From: CAYMTN01 sp964393335 | GTDB lineage: Bacteria > Chloroflexota > Anaerolineae > Aggregatilineales > Aggregatilineaceae | DNA length: 12,987 nucleotides | Reading direction: 5' to 3' | Assembly (NCBI GenBank): GCA_964393335.1 | Contig: CAYMTN010000156.1 | Span: 1-12,987, forward strand | Part shown: piece after piece, positions 5,906 through 12,921 of the stretch | Layout of the letters: the number at the start of each line of letters is the position of its first letter | Position numbering within the stretch: position 1 is the first letter of the stretch | Program-made: the position numbers and the translations under genes | The notes under the pieces: model-generated | The model's database searches: none | Seen by the model: only the letters and a program-made list of their open reading frames with translations | Told to the model about the DNA's origin: nothing

Positions 5906-6496
5906 ATGTCTGACACATACACGCATGACGAAGAAGCGCTGCTCTTGAGCCTGGCCCGCCAGACCCTCGAAGCGGTGACCGACAACCGTCCTGCCCCGGC
6001 AGTGAACACCGCCGATCTGCCGCCCGCGCTGGTCGCCCAACGCGCCTGTTTTGTGACGCTGCGCCGCCGCGCGGATGGCGGGCTGCGCGGCTGTACGGGC
6101 ACGCTGGTTGCCCGGCGTCCGCTGGCGCTGGAAGTGGTGTACATGACGGTACAAACGGCGTTTCACGATCCGCGATTTTTGCCGGTCCGCGCGCAGGACG
6201 TGCCCGGCCTGCACATCGAGATCAGCATTCTGACGCCGCCGCAGCCGCTGGCGTTTGACGGTCCCGCCGACCTGCTGCACAAGCTGCGTCCCGGCGTGGA
6301 CGGCGTGACGCTGTATCTCGACAACCGCCGCGCGACCTTCTTACCGCAGGTGTGGGAGTCATACCCCGATCCGCGTATCTTTCTCAGCCTGCTGGCCGAG
6401 AAAATGGGCTGTCCGCCGGACGCGTGGCGCGATCCGGCCCTGGAAGTCGAAACGTACCAGGCGATCATCGTCGAGGAGCCGCTGGACACCGTTTAG
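5906..6496 (+). CDS. AMMECR1-domain protein (AmmeMemoRadiSam system protein A-like)
   Basis: A 196-residue protein spanning essentially one AMMECR1 domain. The hallmark LRGCTGTL is at residues 60-67 (family consensus LRGCIGT). Other family features are ALLLSLARQTLEAV (11-24) at the start, AFHDPRFLPV (85-94), LHIEISILTPPQPL (102-115), GVDGVTLYLDNRRATFLPQVW (130-150) and FLSLLAEKMGCPPDAW (159-174). The conserved Cys of LRGC is present (C63). In many bacteria and archaea this domain occurs with a Memo-like protein and a radical SAM enzyme; neither is within this window, so here it stands alone. The biochemical role is not established. ATG 5906 follows GGAAGGG by six bases; a GTG at 5888 is an alternative. 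The leader upstream carries palindromic repeats, and no strong promoter close to the gene is visible. Confidence 0.9.
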   Translation: MSDTYTHDEEALLLSLARQTLEAVTDNRPAPAVNTADLPPALVAQRACFVTLRRRADGGLRGCTGTLVARRPLALEVVYMTVQTAFHDPRFLPVRAQDVPGLHIEISILTPPQPLAFDGPADLLHKLRPGVDGVTLYLDNRRATFLPQVWESYPDPRIFLSLLAEKMGCPPDAWRDPALEVETYQAIIVEEPLDTV

Positions 6497-6551
6497 CTGA
6501 CGGCTGCTCGGCGGCGGGCCGATGCGGACCTGAACCGGGCGGTTTCAGGCT

Positions 6552-6579
6552 TTGCAGCGCCCCCGGCCTTTGTTACAAT
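6552..6579 (+). promoter_or_regulatory. Promoter of the lipoprotein gene
   Basis: TTGCAG (6552-6557) and TACAAT (6574-6579, five of six) are separated by 16 bases, with transcription expected near 6586 and a leader of about 45 bases. A short inverted repeat, ATCAC-CT-GTGAT (6590-6601), lies at the very start of the leader and could be an operator or a 5' hairpin. Confidence 0.5.
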
Positions 6580-6630
6580 CGGTGCTCGTATCACCTGTGA
6601 TGGGGGACATGCACGCGAACGGAGACCTCA

Positions 6631-7389
6631 ATGCACAAAATCGTACTGATGCTGGGTGGTTTACTCGTGGCCCTGGCCCTGGTGGCCTGTAACGATAACC
6701 CGCCGCCCACCCAGATTTATATCGTCGTGTCGCCCACACCCGAGAGCGGAACGCCGGACACACCTGAAGCGCCCGACGGACCGGCAGCCAGTACGCCCAC
6801 CGTCACCCTTCCGTCGGCGACCGTGCCGCCGGCGACTGTTCAGCCGTCTGATACACCGCCAGCCACCAACACGCCCCAGGTGACTCCGCTGCCCTCCGCG
6901 ACCCCGCAGCCGGAGATTTTCCCGACCAACGTGATCGCGCCGGTGCAGATTGCCGAGCAGGTCTTCGAGCATGGGCGTATGTTCTGGCTGCGTCATTCGC
7001 TCCAGATATGGGTCATGCAGGCGAAGCCCGACGATCCGAACAGCGGCGACTGGTTCTGTTATAACGATACGTTCGTGGAAGGCGAGCCGGAGATTGACCC
7101 CAACCTGATCCCGCCGGAAGGCATGTACCAGCCCCGGCGCGGCTTCGGCAAGCTGTGGCGCAATCACCAGGATATCCACGACGGGTTGGGCTGGGCGATC
7201 ACCCCGGAATTTGAGCTGACCAGCGATTACACGTACATCGCGGGCGGTTACGTCGAAAACGGGCAGTATATGCGCGGCCCCGGTGAGCACCGCCTGACCA
7301 CGCTGTATCACGACTCGATCTCGTTCTTTGAAGGCGACATTCGCGGCGACTGCCAGGGCGGGACATGGCGGCTGACGCCGTCGCAGTAA
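6631..7389 (+). CDS. Lipoprotein with Pro/Thr-rich stalk, Chloroflexota-type
   Basis: A 252-residue predicted lipoprotein. Residues 1-20 are a type II signal peptide (MHKIVLMLGG then LLVALALVAC) ending in the lipobox LVAC with lipidated C20. Residues about 22-93 are a low-complexity linker rich in Pro, Thr and Ser (for example PPATVQPSDTPPATNTPQV), likely an extended stalk at the cell surface. Residues 95-250 are a compact domain: VFEHGRMFWLRHSLQIWVMQ, then GDWFCYNDTFVEGEPEIDP, PRRGFGKLWR and LGWAITPEFEL. I recognise this EHGRMFWL...RGFGKLW...LGWA...PE pattern from many anaerolineal surface proteins, where its function is not known. There are two Cys (in WFCYND and RGDCQGG) that could form a disulfide. 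ATG follows GGAG by six bases. The gene is alone between its own promoter and a strong hairpin. Confidence 0.8.
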   Translation: MHKIVLMLGGLLVALALVACNDNPPPTQIYIVVSPTPESGTPDTPEAPDGPAASTPTVTLPSATVPPATVQPSDTPPATNTPQVTPLPSATPQPEIFPTNVIAPVQIAEQVFEHGRMFWLRHSLQIWVMQAKPDDPNSGDWFCYNDTFVEGEPEIDPNLIPPEGMYQPRRGFGKLWRNHQDIHDGLGWAITPEFELTSDYTYIAGGYVENGQYMRGPGEHRLTTLYHDSISFFEGDIRGDCQGGTWRLTPSQ

Positions 7390-7394
7390 ACACG

Positions 7395-7437
7395 CTGTTC
7401 GTGGGGGGCAGCCGGCCCGGCTGCCCCCCACGAACAG
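7395..7437. terminator. Perfect 19-bp hairpin between convergent genes, probable bidirectional terminator
   Basis: CTGTTCGTGGGGGGCAGCC (7395-7413) is followed by a 5-base loop GGCCC and its exact reverse complement (7419-7437). It begins six bases after the lipoprotein stop codon and lies between convergent transcription units. There is no T-tract on either side, so it is not a classical rho-independent terminator. The exceptional stability still makes a transcript-end or 3'-protecting function the best guess. Confidence 0.6.
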
Positions 7438-7541
7438 AAACAGTAGTCCCGCATTCCACCCGCGCTTGAACCGCATGGCGTTTTTCCGATCGGTTCTTGC
7501 TGGTGTGTAATGTGGAGCAGTTCCCAGGCACCCCGCCGGGA

Positions 7542-8120
7542 TCAGTCCTGCGGCTCAGCGGCGATCAGTTCCACTACTGCACCGGCATCCTGAAGTATCT
7601 CCTGCACCAGTTCGGCATCAGCCTGATCAGCGCCGGTCAAGATCGTGGACGGTACGTTGTCTACCCGGTCCCTGGCTTCTTTCAGGCCGATCTTGGCGAT
7701 GTCTTTGACCATTGTCAGGATTCGGATCGATGAGCGGCCCGCGTCGGTCAGCACGACGTCGAATCGTGGGGCCGGTGGGGGTGGCGGGGTAGGCCGGGTC
7801 AGCTCATCTTTTTTGAGGCGTGAGATGGCGTATTGCATGGCATCGTAGAAATTTGGCCCAAATGCAATTGACAGGTTCATTTTTTTGATGAGAGCCTGGC
7901 CTGCCGTGTAATTGCCAAAATCCTGCGCTCCGTTCAGAATACTGGTTCTCAAAGCCGCATTTTCCGGTCTGCTCAAGAAGACATAGATTTGCTCGGTCGC
8001 TCGATCAAGTTCGTTCATCGTGCGGTGGTAATGTGCGGAGCGGGCCTGCTTCAACCGGGCAGCGTTGGACGGCTTCTTTTTGCGGCGGAACAATGTGATC
8101 AGGTTTATCCACGAGAGCAT
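7542..8120 (-). CDS. Protein with C-terminal ribosomal L7/L12-like domain
   Basis: A 192-residue cytoplasmic protein. Residues 119-187 closely follow the C-terminal domain of ribosomal protein L7/L12: FDVVLTDAG, RILTMVKDIAKIGLKEARD, a short acidic/helical stretch and ILQDAGAVVELIAAE, including the family signature GLKEAR/K. The N-terminal dimerisation domain that anchors real L7/L12 to L10 is absent. In its place are a hydrophobic start (MLSWINLITLF), a basic patch RRKKK, a mostly helical region (30-108: MNELDRATEQIYVFL, ALIKKMNLSIAFGPNFYDAMQYAISRL) and a hinge of six prolines (TPPPPPAP). It is therefore not the stalk protein; L7/L12-tailed proteins of unknown role occur in Chloroflexota and some other phyla. 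The start at 8120 has GAAGGAG eight bases upstream; an in-frame ATG at 8192 lacks this. It follows the secreted propeller gene by 44 bases on the same strand. Confidence 0.75.
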   Translation of the reverse strand: MLSWINLITLFRRKKKPSNAARLKQARSAHYHRTMNELDRATEQIYVFLSRPENAALRTSILNGAQDFGNYTAGQALIKKMNLSIAFGPNFYDAMQYAISRLKKDELTRPTPPPPPAPRFDVVLTDAGRSSIRILTMVKDIAKIGLKEARDRVDNVPSTILTGADQADAELVQEILQDAGAVVELIAAEPQD

Positions 8121-8164
8121 CGGGACGGCTCCTTCTCGCAGCGGGCTGACGATTGCCGGAGGAC

Positions 8165-9256
8165 TCACTGCTGGGGCGTGGCCCAGCCCCAAACACGACT
8201 CCCCGAATAGTTGAGGATCTCAATTTCCAACGTGTCTATGTTGAGCAGAACGGGGTAGAAGTCTGGTACGAATGCCAGAGCGTTCCCATCCGGGGCCCAT
8301 GCCGCTTTGAACCATTGATCGTTCACTGTGACGCAATAATCGATGACGCGTTTTTCAGCGAAATCTGCGACGTACAACCGGTCATCTAATGTGAACGCGA
8401 GTTTTTCTCCACTGGCGGAGAAGCTGGCGATTCGGATTCTATCCGCTGACGCGATGATCTCGATCATCTGTCCGTCACGGTCGAAAATGCCCAGCTCACG
8501 GCGACCAGGATCGCTCTCGATGGCGACTGTCGTCACGAAGCCGGATGCATCCGGCAGCCATGCCAGCGGCGCATAGGCTGGTGCCAGGTCGATGAGCACT
8601 GCATCGTGCTCGACGTCGTAAACCTGCCGGATATTGTCGTCGTATGTGAAATGGATCGCACGTGTCAGATCGGGCGAAAAATGGACGAGTGTGTCCAGCC
8701 TGGTTTCCTGGTCCCAGGGTAATACTTCTGCGGTGGTCACGTCAATGAGGCCGCCACCGTCATCGACCCAGCCGTGCGCTAACAGCACGGAGTCAGTGAT
8801 CCATTCCACCGGGTCCAGTGCTTCGCGGGCGGTGTAGCCGAGTCCAGCACCCAGCCAGGGGATACGAATCATGTTCTGGCGCGGACCGGTGCTGACAATG
8901 CGAATCTCCTCTACGCCGTAGGCTGTGTCGTAGCGAAAAGTGGCGAACTCCGATGTCCTTCCGGCAGGATAGGCAAACCAGCGTCCGTCGGGTGAGAATG
9001 CACCCACGCTGGCAAATGCCGACGCATCGTCGTCGTACGCGATGAAATAGGGGGGATAGTCCGCGCGGAGTGCGTGTATTCCATCAATGTCTTCGATAAA
9101 AATGACTCCTTCGAAATCCCATTGATCGCGCGTCAATTTCTCGGACGGCCAGTCGACCACACACTGCTGGACCACAGGCCATCCGGGGTGTTGGGCGCGT
9201 GTCATTCCCGGTATGAGGAGACATACGGCCAACCCTATGACGAGAAATCGGCGCAT
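8165..9256 (-). CDS. Secreted TolB/WD40-like beta-propeller protein
   Basis: A 363-residue exported protein. Residues 1-21 are a Sec signal peptide (MRRF, hydrophobic LVIGLAVCLLIPGM, cleavage likely after TRA), with QHPGW as the mature start. The body is built of propeller blades with the TolB-like 'F/W-S/A-P-D-G-x-x-x-A-F/Y' repeat: GAFSPDGRWFAYPAG (86-100), HFSPDLTRAIHFTYD (192-206), LAWLPDASGFVTTV (231-244), SFSASGEKLAFTLDD (279-293) and AWAPDGNALAFVPD (319-332). These are blades of a six- or seven-bladed propeller, usually a binding scaffold. No enzymatic motif is visible. Four of its five Cys lie in the mature part or near the signal (C32 and C309 are the clear exported ones). The start at 9256 is preceded by AGGAGGA at seven bases; an upstream in-frame ATG at 9355 would bury the signal peptide. 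It is the first gene of the two-gene operon. Confidence 0.8.
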   Translation of the reverse strand: MRRFLVIGLAVCLLIPGMTRAQHPGWPVVQQCVVDWPSEKLTRDQWDFEGVIFIEDIDGIHALRADYPPYFIAYDDDASAFASVGAFSPDGRWFAYPAGRTSEFATFRYDTAYGVEEIRIVSTGPRQNMIRIPWLGAGLGYTAREALDPVEWITDSVLLAHGWVDDGGGLIDVTTAEVLPWDQETRLDTLVHFSPDLTRAIHFTYDDNIRQVYDVEHDAVLIDLAPAYAPLAWLPDASGFVTTVAIESDPGRRELGIFDRDGQMIEIIASADRIRIASFSASGEKLAFTLDDRLYVADFAEKRVIDYCVTVNDQWFKAAWAPDGNALAFVPDFYPVLLNIDTLEIEILNYSGSRVWGWATPQQ

Positions 9257-9277
9257 AGAAGCATCCTCCTGAGCGTG

Positions 9278-9306
9278 AGTATAGTGGTCGTTCAACCTGA
9301 CAGCAA
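9278..9306 (-). promoter_or_regulatory. Possible promoter of the propeller-L7/L12 operon
   Basis: On the reverse strand TATACT (9283-9278) is a good -10 box. A weak -35-like TTGCTG (9306-9301) lies 17 bases upstream. The predicted start near 9271 leaves a very short leader, with the AGGAGGA site at its 5' end. The short leader and weak -35 keep this tentative. Confidence 0.35.
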
Positions 9307-9359
9307 ACCGACAACCCCGCGACAACCCGGTGACCATGCTTCCCCTGCGGCTCAATTCG

Positions 9360-9365
9360 TATTAT
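9360..9365 (+). promoter_or_regulatory. Possible -10 box for the glycosidase-like gene
   Basis: TATTAT (9360-9365, five of six) stands in a locally AT-rich spot of the divergent intergenic region. No convincing -35 partner lies 16-18 bases upstream. It would give a leader of about 67 bases ending in GAGGAA just before ATG 9440. Confidence 0.25.
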
Positions 9366-9439
9366 GGTTAGAGTGACCGTGTTCCGGGCACAACCTACGG
9401 AAAACGGTCCACGAACAACGCCGAACAAGCGAGGAAACT

Positions 9440-11944
9440 ATGCGTGAATGGCACATAACGTACTCCGACCCGATGGCACCCCGCATCGCCGCCGACGCCC
9501 GGACCGGGCGCACGACGTACACCGACGATCAGGCGTGGCAGCTCCGGCTGGGTCGCCCGGACGAACCGGCGATCAGCCTGGAAACGCGTTACGGCGGGCG
9601 TGTCGGGATGGCGCGTTTCGTGCCGATGTGGATGGTCGGCAGGCGGCAGATTTACGAGACGCAGGGTTATCACAGCCCGCCGGTGCTGGTGGCATTTGCG
9701 CCGGATTACCTGCGCGTGCGCGCTGAGTTGACGCTGGCGATCAAAGTCAGTTACGAATTCTGGACGATGGAATCACAGGCGGTCGGCGGGCGCGTGACGT
9801 GCCGTAACACGGGCGACCAGCCGCAAACGTTGCGCCTCGACCTGAATGCACAGGTCGCGCGCGAGGGCCAGACGCTGCAAATGTTTTTTTTGACGCTGGA
9901 AAACAACCAGGTGGCGCTGCAACTGGGCCGCCTGGACTCGATACAGCCGGTGCTGGTGCTCGAAGGGGCAGATCAGACCGCGACCAGCGCCCGCCTCAGC
10001 CGGGGCCTGACGCTCGATCCGGGCGCGGAGGTGGTGATCCGGTGGGTGGCGGGGGGCCTGCCGGACCGGGACGCCAGCCTGACGCTGGCCTACAAGTGGC
10101 TGGCGCGCGACGACTGGGATACGTACCTGGCACGCATCGATCAGTGGGCCGCCGCTGCGCCGCAGGTCGAAACCGGGCACGCCGATTGGGACCTCGCGCT
10201 GGCGTGGAGCCAGCAAGTGGTCCTGCGCTCGATGTTGGGCGCGACCGGCAGCCTGCCGCACCCATCGTTTGTCACGGGGCGCAAGACCGGCCTGGGCTAC
10301 GCGGTGATGGGCACGCACAGCGGCGGGTTCAATGCGGCATGGGGAGGCCAGACGGTGCCCGACGCGCTGCATATCGCCGGGGCGCTGGCGCTGGCTGCGC
10401 CGGACCTTGCGAAAGGTGTCGTGCAGAACTTTTTGGCCGTCCAGCGTGACGACGGCTGGATCGATGCCAAGCCGGGCCTCGACGGGCAGCGGGCGAACGT
10501 GCTTGCGCCGCCGCTGCTGGTCACGCTGGTCTATACCGTGTTCCATTACACGCGTGACCAGGATTTTTTGGCCGCGTGCCTGGATGGGCTGCTGGCGTTT
10601 TTCGAGCGCTGGTTCAAAGGTGACGTGGACCACGATCGCGACGGCGTGCCGGAATGGAGCCACGCGGGGCAGGGCGCGTTTGCCGACAGCCCGACTCTGG
10701 CGCAGGCGCGGCGTTGGGCGCAGGGCATCGAGATCAGCACCATCGAAGCGCCGGACCTGCTCGCCTACCTGGTGCGGGAGGCGCGCACGCTGCTGCGCAT
10801 CTGCCAGATTCTGGAACGAGACGACGTCGCGCGCGAGGTCAGGTCACGTGCCGACGCGCTGATCGCGGCGTTGGGCGAATTTTGGGACGAGGATCGCGGC
10901 GTGTTCCATTACCGGGACCGGGATTCGCACGCCTGCCCGTCGGGGGACGTGGTCTTCACGGGTAAGGGCGACGAAGCGCTGAACGAGCGTACCACGTTGG
11001 CCCAACCCAGCCGCCTGATCCTGCGCGTGGTCGGCGGGTTGAGCCGCAAACCGGCGCTGAGCTGCACGATTGAAGGCATCGGCGCGGACGGTAAGCCCAC
11101 CAACGAGACGATCCCTGCCGGGGCGTTCAACTGGTATCGCGGCATGGGATCGGCCACAACCGGCACGGTATGGGGCACGATCACGCATCTCGGATTCGGC
11201 GGGTTGAGCCGCGTGTTTAAGGTCGAGGTGAACACTGTCAATCTGTCGCTGCACGACCAGTCGCTGCTGGTGCCGCTGTGGTCCGGCGCACTGGACGACG
11301 AGCGCGCCGCACGGGTGATCGCCATGCTGACCGATCCCGACCAGTACTGGCGCGAATACGGCATCTCCGGCTGTCCGGCGAGCAGCCCGGTCTATGACGC
11401 GTCACACCAAAACGGTTGCGGCGGCCTGTGGCCCGCGTGGAATGCCCGATTGGCCTGGGCGCTGATCGACCGGGGCCGCACGCGCGAGGCGGCGGACCTG
11501 TTCACGCGGCTGATGCGGGCGCAGGCGCGCAGTCTGGGCACGGAGCAAGCCTTCCGCGCGCTGTACAACCCCGACACGGGGGAAGGCATGGGCGATTCGG
11601 ACGCGTTCGAAGGCGCGGTTTCGTGGGACTGGTTCGCACGGCTGTTTGGCGCGTATGTGCTGGATCGCGGATCGGTGGCGCTGACCGGGCCGTTTTGTTT
11701 TGCGGGCGAAGCCATGACCTGGACGCAGCACGGCGTCACGCTTGAGCGCCGCGACGATGGCACGCGCATCACGTTCCCATCCGGGCATACGCTCGAGTTG
11801 CCGCCGGACGCGGACGCGCAGTTCATCCACGATCCAAACGTGCGGCCCGGCGCGGCCAGCCGGGCGGCGACTCCCGGCGCGCCGCCAGACGATCCGCCGT
11901 CGGTCGTCCGGCCCGACGAGGGTCTGCTGCCGGACGGCGTGTGA
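9440..11944 (+). CDS. Glycoside hydrolase-like protein with (alpha/alpha)6 barrel and inserted beta domain
   Basis: An 834-residue protein without signal peptide, so probably cytoplasmic. Residues 1-240 are beta-rich (for example LRVRAELTLAIKVSYEFW and LRLDLNAQVA), resembling the N-terminal beta-sandwich of GH63/GH15-like and debranching-type enzymes. Residues 247-495 are helical, with barrel-like pieces: WDLALAWSQQVVLRSML, GGFNAAWGGQTVPDALHIAG, VQRDDGWIDAKPG and DHDRDGVPEWSHAG (397-410), whose acidic residues (D397, D399, D401, E405) are candidates for substrate binding or catalysis. At FWDEDRGVFHYRDRDSH (481-497) the barrel is broken by a beta-rich insert of about 105 residues (500-604), then resumes at LHDQSLLVPLWSG, NGCGGLWPAWNARLAWAL and AVSWDWFARLFGAYVL. 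A Pro-rich tail ends it. The exact GH family and sugar are not determined. GAGGAA ends three bases before the ATG. The gene appears monocistronic. Confidence 0.7.
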   Translation: MREWHITYSDPMAPRIAADARTGRTTYTDDQAWQLRLGRPDEPAISLETRYGGRVGMARFVPMWMVGRRQIYETQGYHSPPVLVAFAPDYLRVRAELTLAIKVSYEFWTMESQAVGGRVTCRNTGDQPQTLRLDLNAQVAREGQTLQMFFLTLENNQVALQLGRLDSIQPVLVLEGADQTATSARLSRGLTLDPGAEVVIRWVAGGLPDRDASLTLAYKWLARDDWDTYLARIDQWAAAAPQVETGHADWDLALAWSQQVVLRSMLGATGSLPHPSFVTGRKTGLGYAVMGTHSGGFNAAWGGQTVPDALHIAGALALAAPDLAKGVVQNFLAVQRDDGWIDAKPGLDGQRANVLAPPLLVTLVYTVFHYTRDQDFLAACLDGLLAFFERWFKGDVDHDRDGVPEWSHAGQGAFADSPTLAQARRWAQGIEISTIEAPDLLAYLVREARTLLRICQILERDDVAREVRSRADALIAALGEFWDEDRGVFHYRDRDSHACPSGDVVFTGKGDEALNERTTLAQPSRLILRVVGGLSRKPALSCTIEGIGADGKPTNETIPAGAFNWYRGMGSATTGTVWGTITHLGFGGLSRVFKVEVNTVNLSLHDQSLLVPLWSGALDDERAARVIAMLTDPDQYWREYGISGCPASSPVYDASHQNGCGGLWPAWNARLAWALIDRGRTREAADLFTRLMRAQARSLGTEQAFRALYNPDTGEGMGDSDAFEGAVSWDWFARLFGAYVLDRGSVALTGPFCFAGEAMTWTQHGVTLERRDDGTRITFPSGHTLELPPDADAQFIHDPNVRPGAASRAATPGAPPDDPPSVVRPDEGLLPDGV

Positions 11945-12031
11945 CAGGCAGGATACCAGCACGCCCCCGGCTCATGCGGAATCGAGTCGAGGGCGCAGGC
12001 CAATCAACGGGCGGACACCAGCGTCAGGTGG

Positions 12032-12766
12032 TTATTTGACGACTTCTGCCGGCAGCGGCGTGCTGTTCCACACGGCATCCGGATTGGGTGCCATCGTGCC
12101 GACCGGGACCCAATAGAACTTGCACACCCACAAAATCTTGTAGTAGCCGCCGCTGGCATCTTTGCCCAGCACCCAGGCCGTGTTGCCTGCGGTGATGGTC
12201 GCCAGTGGATCGGTGAGATTGCCGGGTGCCCAGTACAGGTTGGCATCGGCCACGAACAGCCCGACGACGGCTGTCGAAGGAATATCGACCAGCACGTCAC
12301 AGCCGGCAACCGGCACCGTGACTGTCAGATCGGCACAACTGCCTTGCGCCAGCATGTAGGACTCCTCCCCGACCGGCGCGCCGGATGAATCGGTGCCTGC
12401 TACGCTGTAGATGGTCATCGTGATGGGATTGGTTTGCGGGGCGGATTGCCAGGCCGTCCCGTAGAAGAAGTCCAGGATGGCGACGATCTCGACGGGACCA
12501 AATGGTAAGGCTGTGTAGGTGGTTGTCAGGGTAGCGGTACTGTAGATCGTGGTGCCTGACCCGTCGCGTGCGACCACGCGCCACGATTCTGAAACGCTGT
12601 CACCGTGATTCTCACGGTCAAACATGACGCCAGCCGTGCCGGAGAATCCGTCACAATCCATGGTGATGTTTACGTTACCGGGCGTGAGGGCGGATGCCTG
12701 GGGTACGGCGAAAACGCCAATGTAAAAAGCTACCAACGTAATGACGAGCGTCAAACGGCGTGCCAT
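12032..12766 (-). CDS. Secreted protein with SH3-like C-terminal domain
   Basis: A 244-residue exported protein. Residues 1-26 are a Sec signal peptide (MARRLTLVITLVAFYIGVFA, then VPQASA with cleavage before LTPG). Residues about 28-140 are a beta-rich domain, starting VNITMDCDGFSGTAGVMFD and with repeated Thr/Ser strands. Residues about 150-240 read VPVAGCDVLVDIPSTAVVG, then NTAWVLGKDASGGYYKILW and FYWVPVGTMAPNPD, ending AVWNSTPLP. This is the pattern of an SH3-like/bacterial SH3b domain common at the C-terminus of anaerolineal exported proteins, often with wall or glycan binding proposed. Four Cys in the exported part could form disulfides. The start is well set: AAGGAG lies six bases before the ATG. 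It is convergent with the glycosidase-like gene, separated by 87 bases with no obvious terminator. Biological role unknown. Confidence 0.75.
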   Translation of the reverse strand: MARRLTLVITLVAFYIGVFAVPQASALTPGNVNITMDCDGFSGTAGVMFDRENHGDSVSESWRVVARDGSGTTIYSTATLTTTYTALPFGPVEIVAILDFFYGTAWQSAPQTNPITMTIYSVAGTDSSGAPVGEESYMLAQGSCADLTVTVPVAGCDVLVDIPSTAVVGLFVADANLYWAPGNLTDPLATITAGNTAWVLGKDASGGYYKILWVCKFYWVPVGTMAPNPDAVWNSTPLPAEVVK

Positions 12767-12783
12767 TTTTTTCTCCTTCTGGA

Positions 12784-12796
12784 TACCCGCATTATA
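12784..12796 (-). promoter_or_regulatory. Promoter -10 region of the secreted SH3-like gene
   Basis: A perfect TATAAT on the reverse strand (12796-12791) predicts transcription start near 12784 and a leader of about 18 bases that contains AAGGAG. At the expected -35 position only CACTAT is found, which is poor; this fits dependence on an activator bound just upstream. Confidence 0.6.
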
Positions 12797-12816
12797 TCCA
12801 GGCTGTTTAACAGATA

Positions 12817-12830
12817 GTGATTTATATCAC
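12817..12830. promoter_or_regulatory. CRP/FNR-family-like operator palindrome
   Basis: GTGA-TTTATA-TCAC is a perfect inverted repeat with the 6-base spacing of CRP sites (core TGTGA-N6-TCACA). It can also be read as GTGAT-N4-ATCAC, near the FNR form. Its centre is about 40 bases upstream of the predicted start of the secreted SH3-like gene, the position typical of class II activation. Confidence 0.5.
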
Positions 12831-12839
12831 GGGAAAGAA

Positions 12840-12862
12840 TCCCGCGCCAGCGGGGCGTTTTT
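12840..12862 (+). terminator. Possible rho-independent terminator, rightward
   Basis: A short stem, CCCGC (12841-12845) with GCGGG (12850-12854) around a GCCA loop, can be extended by one T-G pair and is followed by GC and five T residues (12858-12862). An overlapping alternative hairpin is CGGGA (12830-12834) with TCCCG (12840-12844). No rightward gene ends nearby, so it may only block antisense transcription, or it may be chance. Confidence 0.35.
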
Positions 12863-12921
12863 GGATGACTGTCGATCACTATTACGAGAGACGACGATGG
12901 GTAGTGGTGAAGAATTGACTG

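Noticed and set aside
6590..6601. ATCAC-CT-GTGAT compared with the operator at 12817-12830
   Set aside because: The half-sites are in the opposite order with different spacing, so it is not the same type of site.
9773..10663. Reverse-strand open frame of 296 codons inside the glycosidase-like gene
   Set aside because: It is a shadow of the plus-strand gene with biased composition and no domain pattern.
12830..12862. CRISPR-repeat-like or tRNA T-arm-like look of the CCCGC...GCGGGG segment
   Set aside because: There is only one copy and no spacer array, and no other tRNA arms can be folded around it.
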